DNA of 64,000 nucleotides from Streptomyces cyaneochromogenes (lineage in GTDB: Bacteria; Actinomycetota; Actinomycetes; Streptomycetales; Streptomycetaceae), in assembly GCF_003963535.1 (NCBI RefSeq), contig NZ_CP034539.1, positions 806,001 to 870,000 on the forward strand. The letters run 5' to 3'. Positions 53,581 through 61,668 of this stretch are shown piece after piece. The stretch's first letter is position 1; each line of letters begins with the position of its first letter. Made by a program: the position numbers and the translations under genes. The notes beneath the pieces are model-generated. The model saw only the letters and a program-made list of their open reading frames with translations, was not told the origin of the DNA and did no database searches.

Positions 53581-54372
53581 CGCCGGCAGCCGGGTGCCCG
53601 CGCTGCCGCGGGCCGCGTTCAGCTGGGGCTGGGTCAGGAAGAAGGCACCCGTCAGATCGGCGTCCGTGAGGTCGGTGTCGCGCAGGTCGGCGCCGATGAG
53701 GTCCGCCCCGCGCAGGTCCGCGCCGGACAGGTCGGCGGCGATGAGGTAGGCACCGCGCAGATTGGCGCCGCGCAGGTCGGCGCCCTTGAGCCGGGCGCCG
53801 ATCAGGTCCGCGCCCCGGCGGTTCTTCTTACGACCGCCGATGCCGGCCCGGGCCAGCTCGCTGGTCTGGAGCAGGAGCACGTTGACGTCCTGCCGGTGCG
53901 CGGCCACATCCAGCGCCGCGAGGTCCTCCGGGGCCTGCCGCGTGAGCTCTTCGGTCTTGTCCAGGATGCCGCGCAGTTCGGCGTGGAGGGGACGGGCGGC
54001 GGGCAGGGTGAGCGCCTCGGTCAGGTACCAGAGCAGTTCGTGGAGCTGGCGGACGACCGGGAAGACGTCGAACATCCGCCGGGCGTGCGCGCGGGAGCCC
54101 GTGCGCCAGTCGTGCCCGGCGAAGGTGACCTGCGAGACCTTCTGCCCGGCGCCGAAGCAGTCGTAGACCGTGCAGCCCGTGAAGCCGCTCTGCCGGAGCC
54201 GGGCGTGGATGCCGCAGCGGTGGTCGTCCTGGAGGTTGCGGCAGGGCGTCCCGGCGTCCTTGTCGAGCGCGAAGTCCGCCGAGGCGGTGAAGGGCAGCGC
54301 CACACAGCACAGCCCGAAACAGTTCGCGCAGTCTCCGCGCAGGTCGGTGAGGTGGCCGGGGTGATCTTGCAT
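53542..54372 (-). CDS. Cys-cluster plus pentapeptide-repeat protein
   Basis: A 276-residue protein. Residues about 12-90 hold a Cys cluster (CANCFGLCC, then single Cys in PCRNL, RCGIH, GCTVYDC), like CxxCxxxCC UPF0153-type metal-binding modules. Residues about 195-255 are about twelve pentapeptide repeats ([19 protein letters not shown]), which fold as a right-handed quadrilateral helix. Function unknown; pentapeptide proteins often act as DNA mimics or scaffolds. Start at 54372 has GGAGGG 4 bases upstream. It is convergent with and overlaps the P450 gene. Confidence 0.85.
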   Translation of the reverse strand: MQDHPGHLTDLRGDCANCFGLCCVALPFTASADFALDKDAGTPCRNLQDDHRCGIHARLRQSGFTGCTVYDCFGAGQKVSQVTFAGHDWRTGSRAHARRMFDVFPVVRQLHELLWYLTEALTLPAARPLHAELRGILDKTEELTRQAPEDLAALDVAAHRQDVNVLLLQTSELARAGIGGRKKNRRGADLIGARLKGADLRGANLRGAYLIAADLSGADLRGADLIGADLRDTDLTDADLTGAFFLTQPQLNAARGSAGTRLPASVGRPVHWTAEL

Positions 54373-54532
54373 GCCCTCCAGCCTAATGTCCGCCCCGCCA
54401 CGAAAACTCACCGATGAGTTCCAAGCGCTGTGGGGGTCCTCTCATACAACGGAAAACAAACTCGGCTACCACTGAGATACGGCCCGACGAAAACAGGAGC
54501 ACCGACCCGCGAACGAACCCCAGGGAGACGTC

Positions 54533-54685
54533 ATGTGCAGCCACCAGCCCCCGTGCCCCACCGCCGACAGCCCGGACCATCAGACCGCCGTGATCATGTC
54601 GGCCCACCCCGAACAGGGCTGGAGCCTGCTGTGCAACGGCACCATCGTCTTCGACGAGTCAAGAATCCAGGTAGGACCCCCTTAG
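54533..54685 (+). pseudogene. DUF5999-type gene interrupted by element integration
   Basis: A 50-codon frame starting MCSHQPPCPTADSPDHQTA with ribosome site CAGGGAGACG. It matches DUF5999 proteins of streptomycetes (usually about 65-70 residues, with CNGTIVFDDTGELLPDG continuing). Here the reading is normal up to IVFDE and then diverges to SRIQVGPP and a TAG at 54683, without the conserved tail. The rightmost normal codons end near 54657, so the junction with the integrated element is at about 54655-54671. The other half should lie right of the window. Confidence 0.65.
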
Positions 54686-54812
54686 CGACCTTACGCTGAG
54701 CTACCGGGCTCGTTCCGCATCACCCCAGGTCAGAGCGGTTTACAGTCGCTAATCGGGACCACCGAGCGATCTTGGGCCGATTTAGCAAAATCGCTACGCC
54801 TCGTAACCGGCC
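54683..54812. other. Left-end non-coding arm of the element with inverted repeats
   Basis: Between the DUF5999 stop and the first element gene. TTAGCGAC (54683-54690) and GTCGCTAA (54745-54752) are inverted, perfect 8-base copies 54 bases apart. The stretch 54700-54715 (CTGAGCTACCGGGC) resembles the D-arm side of a tRNA gene in reverse, but no full tRNA can be built. It may be arm-type integrase binding sites or a remnant. Confidence 0.4.
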
Positions 54813-55121
54813 TCAGCGGCTGCGGCGCGGGTCGTTCAGCGTGTCCCAGCCGCCGGGGTCGTGCACCGAGGAGCCCCGGTCGACCACGCGGTTGAAGGAT
54901 GAGCGCTGGAGCCGGGCGCGCAGTTCCGGCGGCCAGGTGGCGATGGCCTCCGCGTCCGGGTCGGCCGGGGCGGGCTCGGCCGCCGGGGTGCGCTCAGCCG
55001 ACTGGAGCCGCTTGTACTCCGCCGTCAGCCGCTGCGCCTCCTCGGCTGCACCGGGGGCGTTGGGGTTGCGGGCGATCTCACGGAGCCGCTTCTTGATCTG
55101 CTTGCGGCGGTCAGCCTTCAT
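54813..55121 (-). CDS. Element small basic helical protein
   Basis: A 102-residue protein. It starts MKADRRKQIKKRLREIARN, very basic, then AAEEAQRLTAEYKRLQSAER as a helix, with a Pro-rich middle. Start at 55121 overlaps the stop of the previous minus-strand gene by 11 bases. I know no family; a DNA-binding role is possible. It is the last gene of the minus-strand module at the left end. Confidence 0.65.
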   Translation of the reverse strand: MKADRRKQIKKRLREIARNPNAPGAAEEAQRLTAEYKRLQSAERTPAAEPAPADPDAEAIATWPPELRARLQRSSFNRVVDRGSSVHDPGGWDTLNDPRRSR

Positions 55122-55845
55122 CGTCGTCCTCCAGGGAGCCGAACTCGTCCTCGAACTTCGCCAGTTGAGCCAGCACGGCGTCCGCACCGTCCGGCTCGCG
55201 GTAGCGCGGAAGGGGCGGAGCCTCCGGCGCAGCGGCTGACGGGCCGGGCGGCAGGGCGAGCTGCGGCCGGGGTGCCTCCGGCGCCGGGCCGGGGTCTTCG
55301 CCGCCGGTCGAGCGTAGGTGCCAACTGGCCAGCTCCAGGGCGTACTGGGTGAGCTTGGCCCGGAAGGCGCCGTCCAGATCGGCGGCCCTCAGCGCATCGG
55401 GGATGACCTTGAGCAGCACCTCAACGACGTCGGTGGCCTCGTCGTCGATCCGGCGCTCCAGAGCGATGGTCATGGCCTCGGGCGCGTCCGCGCCCTTGAG
55501 CTTGCGTAGGGACTCCTCCGCCCGCAGGCAGCGGTCCCACGCCCGGCCCCAGGCGTCGGAGCCCTTCTCCGCCGTGGCCACGACCGCGTACGCCCGGCGG
55601 AACAGATCCTCCAGGCGGACCTCACGCATGGCAACGAACTCGTCCGACGCGCGCTGAGTACGGGTGCGCAGCAGGTGCGTCAGCCGGTCCTGCACGGTGG
55701 ACTTCGGCATGCCGACCTCGGCGGCGATCCGGCGGACGGGCAAGCCCGCAGCCGCCAGGCCGATGATCTTGTCGTCGATTTGTCCGGCGTCCGGCGCAGG
55801 TCCAGGCTCGTGTGTCCGGGCGGCCTCGTCCGGCGGTGCGCTCAT
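55111..55845 (-). CDS. Element HTH protein, terminase-small-subunit-like
   Basis: A 244-residue protein. The N-terminal HTH is KIIGLAAAGLPVRRIAAEVGMPKSTVQDRLTHLL at about residues 26-59, like sigma-70 region 4 or resolvase HTHs. A helical middle (EFVAMREVRLEDLFRRAYAVV) and an acidic Pro-rich tail follow. Related proteins occur in actinomycete elements and phages; function unknown. It overlaps the next gene by 11 bases, so they are co-transcribed. Confidence 0.7.
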   Translation of the reverse strand: MSAPPDEAARTHEPGPAPDAGQIDDKIIGLAAAGLPVRRIAAEVGMPKSTVQDRLTHLLRTRTQRASDEFVAMREVRLEDLFRRAYAVVATAEKGSDAWGRAWDRCLRAEESLRKLKGADAPEAMTIALERRIDDEATDVVEVLLKVIPDALRAADLDGAFRAKLTQYALELASWHLRSTGGEDPGPAPEAPRPQLALPPGPSAAAPEAPPLPRYREPDGADAVLAQLAKFEDEFGSLEDDDEG

Positions 55846-55875
55846 GGTCGTCTCCGTTCTGTGGGGCGGGTGGGG

Positions 55876-56061
55876 CTAGAGGTGAGCCGGCAAAGACCGC
55901 ACCGGACAGTCCGGGTGGTGGCACGGTGGGCCGCACAGGTCGGGGGCGCAGTACGGCTCACCCATGCACGACCGGGGCTCCTCCGGTTCGCGCGCCGGGC
56001 AGCCGACGTTGTGCTCGTCCGCCGGGCAGCGGGGGTGCATGAAGCAGCGAGTCGGGATCAC
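55876..56061 (-). CDS. Element Cys-rich small protein
   Basis: A 61-residue protein with eight Cys and several His (CFMHPRC, CPARE, CMGEPYC, CGPPCHHPDC), probably binding zinc in a ribbon. Such small zinc proteins are common in AICEs and linear plasmids. It is 57 bases from the gene upstream and 30 bases before the HTH gene. Function unknown. Confidence 0.55.
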   Translation of the reverse strand: MIPTRCFMHPRCPADEHNVGCPAREPEEPRSCMGEPYCAPDLCGPPCHHPDCPVRSLPAHL

Positions 56062-56118
56062 GACCGAGGCTCCTAGGGTGGGGTGGAGGCCGGGCCCGGT
56101 ATGGGCGGGCCCGGCCGG

Positions 56119-56925
56119 TCAGACGGCGATGAAGAGCTGAGGCAGTGCCTTGACGGCCGTGAGTGCGTCGGCGACCCGCTGGCGGCGGGCGGCCTCGTCC
56201 TTCGCCTCGTCCAGGTGCTCCTGGTACAGGGCGTCCACCTCTTCCGGGGAGGGCACCGGGCCGAGAGCCTCCACCACCTCATCGAGCCGCTCCCGGGCCT
56301 TCCGGGTGCGCTCGGCACGGTCCGCCGTCCACTTCTGGACCACCTGGGCGCGCTGCTCCTCCGACACGCCGGGGGAGACGGGGTAGGGGTTGTGGACGGG
56401 CTTCTCTTCCTCCTCGACCGCCGTGCGCCAGGAGAGGTACGCCCGCCATGCGTCACGTACCCGGATGTCTTCCGGCGCGTCGAGGATCACTGAGAACGGG
56501 AAGCCGTCCACCCGGTGCCGGACCACCACGGCATCGTCTTCACGGACGAGTTCGGGCAGCTTGCCGCCGAAGTACCGGCCGCGCCCGGCCACGACCTCAC
56601 GCGCGTGCGCCTCAAGGAACTCCTGGCCCGCCGCGCTCCAGTAGGCCCCCCGGCAGTCATAAGGCTGCGAGACGGTGGCCCGCAGCAGCTCGCCGTCGCG
56701 CTGCCAGACGACGTGCCGGTGAGGTTCCCCGTCCGCGCACTTGTCGGGGTGGTAGTTGACGAAGCCCCACGGGGTGCCGTTCAGGGTGCCGTCGTGGTTG
56801 ATCAGCGGCTCCTCACGGAGCTGCCGGAACACCGACTGGGTCACCTGCTTGCCCCCGAGGGTGAGCGTCTTCACTTCGATCGTCGCCGTGGTGATCACGG
56901 CGTTCTGGGTGGTGAGTTGCGGCAT
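56119..56925 (-). CDS. Element protein of unknown function
   Basis: A 268-residue protein with mixed structure. The N terminus KTLTLGGKQVTQSVFRQLREEPLINHDGTLNGTPWGFVNYH is a block often seen next to plasmid primases of actinomycetes; the C terminus is charged helices (EEQRAQVVQKWTADRAERTRKARERLDEVVEAL). Start at 56925 with GGAG upstream. It follows the primase gene in the same direction, 59 bases on. I know no function. Confidence 0.65.
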   Translation of the reverse strand: MPQLTTQNAVITTATIEVKTLTLGGKQVTQSVFRQLREEPLINHDGTLNGTPWGFVNYHPDKCADGEPHRHVVWQRDGELLRATVSQPYDCRGAYWSAAGQEFLEAHAREVVAGRGRYFGGKLPELVREDDAVVVRHRVDGFPFSVILDAPEDIRVRDAWRAYLSWRTAVEEEEKPVHNPYPVSPGVSEEQRAQVVQKWTADRAERTRKARERLDEVVEALGPVPSPEEVDALYQEHLDEAKDEAARRQRVADALTAVKALPQLFIAV

Positions 56926-56984
56926 GATCGTTTCTCCGTTCGGGATGGGGCCGGGGAGCCCGTTTGGCTCCCCGGCAGGGTGGG

Positions 56985-59351
56985 TCAGGCACCGGCTTCC
57001 CGGCGCCCTCGAATGCAGTGCGGCTGGTGCACCGTCGCCGGGCACTGGGAATCTCCCCGGCACAGCCCGTGGCCCCGTTCCACGGGCTCGAAGGGACGGG
57101 TTCCGTTCACGGCCGGGTCTCCGGTGCTTCCGGCGCTTTCGGCTGTTCCCGGCGACAACTGCTCACGACTCTCTGAGCGGTGCACCCCGTTTTCATCTCC
57201 CGCGCGTGTCCCCAGTTGTGGAGAAAAAGAGCCGGAAGTGCCGGGGAGGTTGATCTCTGGGGCCGGTGTGGCGGGCGTGGTCTCCCGCTTCCGCCGGACG
57301 TTGAAGCCGCGCGCTCCGCTGATCCTTACCTCGGTCACTCCGGGGCACGTCTTCAGCCAGGCGCCGAACCGGTTGCGGCCGAGGGCGCCCACCTTCTGGG
57401 ACCCTGCCCAGATGTCGAAGAGGTCGTGCACGGCCTTGAGGCCCATGCCGCCGGGGCACTCGGCTCCGGTCTTCGCCGGGATGATCTCCAGCTCCTCGGT
57501 CACGAACAGGCGCACCCGGTTGGAGTCGGTCTCGAACTTCCTCTGCACCTCGGGCAGCGTCGGCAGGTACGCGCCCCGGACGGTGCGCCGCTGCCACGCC
57601 CTGACGAGCCGGACGAGGATGCCCTCCAGCTCGGCCATCATCTTCCGCTCGATGTCGGGGTCCTCGTGTCCGGCGAAGCTGTTGCCGAACCAGAACGGCT
57701 TGATCCGCGCGAAGTAGGCTCCATGCCCCTCGCCCACCTGCGGCAGCTCGTTGGCCGAGAAGGCGAACAGGGCCCGGTTGGTGAACTTGAACGGCTGCTG
57801 GTGCTTGCGCTCGGCGCTCACCTGGTCCTCGCCGGTGAGCATCTTGAAGATGGACAGGTCTTCGACGTCCTGGCCGGACAGGTCGGCCGCCGCGTTCAGC
57901 ATCTGCCCGTACAGCTCGGCCGCCTTGAAGCGGTTCACGGACAGCTCGTGCAGCGTGACCGCCGACGTGTTCGCCGCGCCGACGACCCCCGTGGCAATTC
58001 GCAGCAGGGTCGACTTGCCGGACCGGGTCGGCCCGAACAGGAAGGGGTTTCTCAGCGGCGTGCGGCTCGGGTCGAGCATGGCCGACAGAGTCTCCTCCAG
58101 GTCGTCCATCTGGCCGGGGCACGCCTTCTTCAGCCACTCCTCGTAGTGGGGGCACTTCGCGTCGGCGTGCCACTCCACCGGGATCTGCTGTGCCGACAGG
58201 TAGTCGGGGCTGTGCGGCTTCAGTTCGTTGGTGATCAGGTTGAGCATCCCGTTGGCGCAGTTGAGCACCGGCTCGTCCTGCTTCTCGGGGATGACCCGGC
58301 CCTCCTCCCGCAGCCGGGCGACGGCAGACTGCTTCACCGACTCCAGGTAGGTGCTGCGGTGATCGTTGCCGAGCAGGACCGCCACCTTGGACACGAACGC
58401 CTCGGCGTCCGCCTCGTACACGCCGTTCTTGTAGAGGGCGATCACGCCCTCCCGGGTCAGGGCGGCCGGGGCCTGGTTCAGGACCGTGTCGGCGAGGTCT
58501 TTGACCAGCAGGCCGTTCGCGTCGAAGAACCCCGCCGCCCGGCGCCGGGGCTTGTTCGGCAGCTTGCCGTTCGCCCGCTTGACCAGCCGCTCGATGTACT
58601 TGCTCCGGTGCTCCTCCGCCTTGCGCCCGAGCACATCATCGATGCCCTCACGAGCGCGTGCCTCGGACGCGCGGGCGAACTTGACGGGCTCGTCGGCCCC
58701 GTTGTCGGCCAGGGTCCCCTGGAGCCGCTCAGCGGCGTCCCAGACGTCCCTGTTGTCGGCCAGGTCGGCGTCGAAGAACACGGCCACCTCGCGCCCCTCG
58801 GCCCAGGAGAGGTCTGCACCGCTCCAGGTCCAGCAGCCCGCCGTGATGATCACGCCGTACCCCTCGGGGGCGTGCCGCGCGAGGGCGAGACCCTGCTTCG
58901 TGCCCTCCGCCATGAGGTCCGGGTTGCCGCTCTTGGGGTCCCGCAGCCGCCACAGCGCCGGGCCGCAGTCGGCCGGGAACAGGTACTTGAGCGGCCGTCC
59001 GTGCTCGTCCTTGCGGGTGGGGCTGTCCGGCCGGTACTGCGGGATGCGGCGCCCGGCGCCGTCGTCGTAGACGAACAGCATCCCCGGCCCGTCCCAGGCC
59101 CAGCGCAGCTCCTCGGGCAGGTCGCCCCGGGCGTGCACCGGCTCGACACCGTGCTCGCGCGCGAAGTCCTCCGTGAGGGCCGACTTCTCCAGGGCGGTAA
59201 GGCTGGCCTCGGTGAAGGGGACCGAATTACCTCCACCGGTCGAGGTAATTCCGGCACCGCTCTGGGTATGCTTACCAGTGACGTCGGTGGTGGCGTCCTC
59301 TTCTGCGATAGCCGGGGTTCCCAGGCCCCGGCTTTCGTGTGCCTGGGTCAT
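56985..59351 (-). CDS. P4-type primase-helicase of the element
   Basis: A 788-residue replication protein. The first part is a DUF3854/toprim-like primase region (TAGCWTWSGADLSWAEGREVAVFFDADLADN), the rest a superfamily 3 helicase with Walker A GPTRSGKST near residue 438 and Walker B-like regions. It would prime and unwind the element for replication. The C terminus after about 690 is Ser/Gly/Glu-rich with CIRGRREAG. Its start overlaps the preceding small gene by 4 bases (ATGA). Confidence 0.88.
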   Translation of the reverse strand: MTQAHESRGLGTPAIAEEDATTDVTGKHTQSGAGITSTGGGNSVPFTEASLTALEKSALTEDFAREHGVEPVHARGDLPEELRWAWDGPGMLFVYDDGAGRRIPQYRPDSPTRKDEHGRPLKYLFPADCGPALWRLRDPKSGNPDLMAEGTKQGLALARHAPEGYGVIITAGCWTWSGADLSWAEGREVAVFFDADLADNRDVWDAAERLQGTLADNGADEPVKFARASEARAREGIDDVLGRKAEEHRSKYIERLVKRANGKLPNKPRRRAAGFFDANGLLVKDLADTVLNQAPAALTREGVIALYKNGVYEADAEAFVSKVAVLLGNDHRSTYLESVKQSAVARLREEGRVIPEKQDEPVLNCANGMLNLITNELKPHSPDYLSAQQIPVEWHADAKCPHYEEWLKKACPGQMDDLEETLSAMLDPSRTPLRNPFLFGPTRSGKSTLLRIATGVVGAANTSAVTLHELSVNRFKAAELYGQMLNAAADLSGQDVEDLSIFKMLTGEDQVSAERKHQQPFKFTNRALFAFSANELPQVGEGHGAYFARIKPFWFGNSFAGHEDPDIERKMMAELEGILVRLVRAWQRRTVRGAYLPTLPEVQRKFETDSNRVRLFVTEELEIIPAKTGAECPGGMGLKAVHDLFDIWAGSQKVGALGRNRFGAWLKTCPGVTEVRISGARGFNVRRKRETTPATPAPEINLPGTSGSFSPQLGTRAGDENGVHRSESREQLSPGTAESAGSTGDPAVNGTRPFEPVERGHGLCRGDSQCPATVHQPHCIRGRREAGA

Positions 59352-59515
59352 TCCGCCGCACCCCCGGAAACGGGGCGCAGCAGCGTGCGCAAGCGCGCTA
59401 TCTGGGCGTCGGTGAGTTCCGGAGCGCGGTCGACGATTCGCGTGATGTAGCCGTCCAGCGAACGCGCCGACACGGCACCGCCTTTACGGCGGGCCTCCCG
59501 CGCCTTTTCGCTCAT
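59348..59515 (-). CDS. Element small basic protein before the primase
   Basis: A 55-residue protein, MSEKAREARRKGGAVSARS followed by DGYITRIVDRAPELTDAQIARLRTLL. It is basic at the start and helical, and its stop overlaps the primase start (ATGA), so translation is coupled. Ribosome site AGGAAG is good. The role is unknown; a DNA-binding or accessory replication role is possible. Confidence 0.7.
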   Translation of the reverse strand: MSEKAREARRKGGAVSARSLDGYITRIVDRAPELTDAQIARLRTLLRPVSGGAAE

Positions 59516-59904
59516 GGTGTACTTCCTGGGCACTGCGGCCTCCACGAAGATCGAGTGTCTTCGCGGGCCACCTGTGCCTTCAGGCATCCGCTCGTACGGC
59601 GTTCCCAGCTTCGGGACGAGGTTGGCATCCCCCACGGGTCGGTGCCCGGCTGATCCCGTCGCCCGTTCCGGGGAACAGGCGCTGCACCTCAATTCTGCCC
59701 CGACTAACCCTTGACTGAAACGCCCCAAACGCCGGGCGCCGAAGTTTGTAGGTTCCTATTTATCTTCATCGACTTAATTCTGATTTAGATAAAGGAGCCT
59801 CCCCCTGACCCGACGCAGATCATCCAGACATTTGGGGGAGGCTCATAACCAGCATAAGCTAGTAGCGCTACCTTTCCCCTCCGCCGCAATCTCGGGGTGA
59901 ATTG
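59516..59904. promoter_or_regulatory. Divergent control region of the element (possible origin or operator)
   Basis: A 389-base AT-richer gap between divergent gene sets. It holds TTTATCT (59759-59765) and AGATAAA (59787-59793), perfect 7-base inverted arms, and the hairpin at 59795-59844. Promoters for the early operon and for the minus-strand primase operon must lie here. By analogy with pSAM2-type elements, a repressor binding region is expected. Confidence 0.55.
59795..59844. repeat. Large inverted repeat upstream of the early operon
   Basis: GAGCCTCCCCC (59795-59805) and GGGGGAGGCTC (59834-59844) are perfect 11-base inverted arms around 28 bases. It is 61 bases before the HTH gene start, in an AT-rich context. 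It could be a replication-origin hairpin, an operator or an attenuator. Confidence 0.7.
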
Positions 59905-60735
59905 ATGGATGAAATACCCGTCGCCGAAGCGGCCCGCCGACTCGGCCTTACCGAGTGGGCTGTGCGCAAGATGATCACCGCCGGTCGGCTGCTCAACCGG
60001 GCGCGCTCCGGCCCGGCTCTGGTCGCCGCCGCCGACGTCGACCGCATCCGGTCCGACCGCCGGACCGAGGCCCTGCGCCGTCACCGCGACCTGACCGCGT
60101 TCGCTCGTGCTGTGGACGGCCTGCTGCACCCCCTGATGACGAGCACCCCGCTCGGCGCCACGGGGTCGGGCTTCTACCTGCTGCCCACGGGGCGGGACGC
60201 CCTCAAGGTGCTGCCCCCGGACGCGTTCGCCGTGTTCGGCCGGGACGTGCTGGAGGCGGCGGCCGTCAGGGATCAGCTCCGCCGGGACGGTGCGTGCCCG
60301 ACGTGCTTCGCGCACATGGCGAGTCGGGTGCACCAGACGCACCCCCCGGAGAACGGCCAGGCGTACCGCGCGCTACTGGGTGAGCCCTGTCCCGTGGACG
60401 TGCGGCGGTTCGCCGAGCAGACTGCGGAACGCCGCCGGACGGCCGACCGCCAGCGCCAGGCCGACACCGCCCGCCGGGCCGAGGCCGAACGCGACCATGC
60501 ACGGGCGGAGTTCAGCGCGGCGCACGCGGCGGCGGAGACAGCCGCTCAGCGCGTCCGGAGCGCGGCCCGGCACCTGGCAACGCTCGACCCCCAGATCGCC
60601 CGGGAGGCGACGGCTCAGGCCCGTCGGCGGGGTGCGTTCAAGGCGGCCTCCCGGTTCCCGGACTGGTGCACCTGCGACGCCGACCGTCAGTGCCCCCGGC
60701 ACGCAGCAGCCGACCGACGGGCGGCCCGGCGGTGA
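59905..60735 (+). CDS. Element HTH protein, excisionase-like N terminus
   Basis: A 276-residue protein. EIPVAEAARRLGLTEWAVRKMITAGRL at residues 4-30 is an excisionase/MerR-type winged HTH; the rest is Cys-containing (CPTCF, CTCDADRQCPRH) with a long charged helix (RTADRQRQADTARRAEAERDHARAEF). Start at ATG 59905. It is first in the plus-strand early operon. Could be a regulator, an excisionase or a replication accessory. Confidence 0.7.
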   Translation: MDEIPVAEAARRLGLTEWAVRKMITAGRLLNRARSGPALVAAADVDRIRSDRRTEALRRHRDLTAFARAVDGLLHPLMTSTPLGATGSGFYLLPTGRDALKVLPPDAFAVFGRDVLEAAAVRDQLRRDGACPTCFAHMASRVHQTHPPENGQAYRALLGEPCPVDVRRFAEQTAERRRTADRQRQADTARRAEAERDHARAEFSAAHAAAETAAQRVRSAARHLATLDPQIAREATAQARRRGAFKAASRFPDWCTCDADRQCPRHAAADRRAARR

Positions 60736-60878
60736 GCGCGGAGCGGTGCGCCTGCGCGGGCTCGGGCCGCAACTACCGGCCGTGCCTGGAGCACTTCGCC
60801 GCCCTGTCCCCGGCGGAGCAGGCCCGCATCACTACCCGCCTCCGCATCTACAACCCCCGTCCGGCAAGGAGGAGTTGA
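60732..60878 (+). CDS. Element small zinc-knuckle protein
   Basis: A 48-residue protein starting VSAERCACAGSGRNYRPCLEH, with Cys at 6, 8 and 18 in a SEC-C-like pattern. The start GTG at 60732 overlaps the previous stop (GTGA), so translation is coupled. Too small to assign a function. Confidence 0.55.
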   Translation: MSAERCACAGSGRNYRPCLEHFAALSPAEQARITTRLRIYNPRPARRS

Positions 60879-60880
60879 CC

Positions 60881-61216
60881 ATGGACGAACAACGAGCCGA
60901 GATCGTCGCTCACGGCCGGGAAGCCCTGGCCGACATCCGCCGCGCCAGCGACGAGGCAGCAGCGGCGATCGTGCGCGTCGTCGAGCAGCGGACGGGGGTC
61001 AGCCTCGTGGCCGGGCCGCCGAGCGTCATGGACGCGAGCCGCGCTCAGCTCGCCGACGCCGACCGCCGGGCACAGCACGCCGTCGCGGCGATGGACATCG
61101 TGCTGCGCCGGTGGTCGTGGGGCGACGCGCAGACTCTGGGCGAGCTGATGCCCTCGCTGCCCCAGGACGTCCGCGAGGCCGTGGCCGATCACCTGGTGCA
61201 GGCGGGCCTCTCCTGA
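60881..61216 (+). CDS. Element helical protein of unknown function
   Basis: A 111-residue all-helical protein (EQRAEIVAHGREALADIRRASDEAAAAIVRVVEQR, then DRRAQHAVAAMDIVLRRWS). Ribosome site AAGGAGGAG is excellent. Its stop overlaps the start of the next gene (TGATG). It resembles small coiled-coil proteins of AICEs. No function known. Confidence 0.7.
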   Translation: MDEQRAEIVAHGREALADIRRASDEAAAAIVRVVEQRTGVSLVAGPPSVMDASRAQLADADRRAQHAVAAMDIVLRRWSWGDAQTLGELMPSLPQDVREAVADHLVQAGLS

Positions 61217-61419
61217 TGGGCGGCGGGGTCGACGGCGTGAGCCCATTCCTGCGCCGTAAGGCGCTGCGCCACGTCCAGGCCAACCCTGGCCGCACCGCCG
61301 ACGAGCTGATGGAGATGCTGTCGGCGTACGACCGGAGCCTGTTCGGCGGGGCGCTGCGGAGCCTGCGCGAATGCCGCCAGGCCCGCGTGGACACCGACGG
61401 GCGCATCTGGCCCGCCTGA
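61216..61419 (+). CDS. Element small winged-helix-like protein
   Basis: A 67-residue protein. FLRRKALRHVQANPGRTADELMEMLSAYDRSLFGGALRSLRECRQARVDTDGRIW resembles a small winged helix. Its start overlaps the previous stop by one base. A regulatory role in the element is possible. It is followed by a hairpin and a terminator at 61442-61499. Confidence 0.65.
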   Translation: MGGGVDGVSPFLRRKALRHVQANPGRTADELMEMLSAYDRSLFGGALRSLRECRQARVDTDGRIWPA

Positions 61420-61441
61420 GCTGGGGCGACCCCTTGCCGGC

Positions 61442-61458
61442 TCGATTCAACGAATCGA
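61442..61458. promoter_or_regulatory. Palindrome between convergent element operons
   Basis: TCGATTCAACGAATCGA has perfect 7-base arms around AAC. It lies between the plus-strand early operon and the terminator at 61469. It could be a protein-binding site or a structural hairpin. Confidence 0.5.
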
Positions 61459-61468
61459 CTAAATCCAA

Positions 61469-61499
61469 GAGCCCCGCACCGGTGATCGGTGCGGGGCTC
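61469..61499. terminator. Bidirectional terminator between element operons
   Basis: GAGCCCCGCACCG and CGGTGCGGGGCTC are perfect 13-base arms around a 5-base loop. It lies between the plus-strand early genes and the minus-strand transfer genes, whose last stop is at 61510. No U tract. Confidence 0.8.
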
Positions 61500-61509
61500 G
61501 TGTCTGTCG

Positions 61510-61668
61510 TCAGAGGGACCCGAGGATGCCCGTGACGATGCTGCCGAACTCGGCGAACCCGCCCATGAGCAGCACGGTCGCCACGATGGCGATGCTGATC
61601 TTCAGCCGGTCGTTCTTGGAGGCCGCGAGCAGGATTCCCAGAGCGATGAGGCAACCGAACTCGATCAC
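61510..61668 (-). CDS. Element small membrane protein (Spd-type position)
   Basis: A 52-residue protein starting GTG at 61668 with GGAGG 7 bases upstream. It reads MIEFGCLIALGILLA, then ISIAIVATVLLMGGFAEFGSIVTGIL, two hydrophobic segments around a short loop. Its start overlaps the SpdB-like stop (GTGA). Small membrane proteins at this position in AICEs take part in plasmid spread. It is too short for most gene callers. Confidence 0.75.
   Translation of the reverse strand: MIEFGCLIALGILLAASKNDRLKISIAIVATVLLMGGFAEFGSIVTGILGSL

Noticed and set aside
54690..54730. tRNA gene on the minus strand at the element end
   Set aside because: A D-arm-like GGTAGCTCAGCG is present, but no full acceptor, anticodon and T arms can be paired around it.
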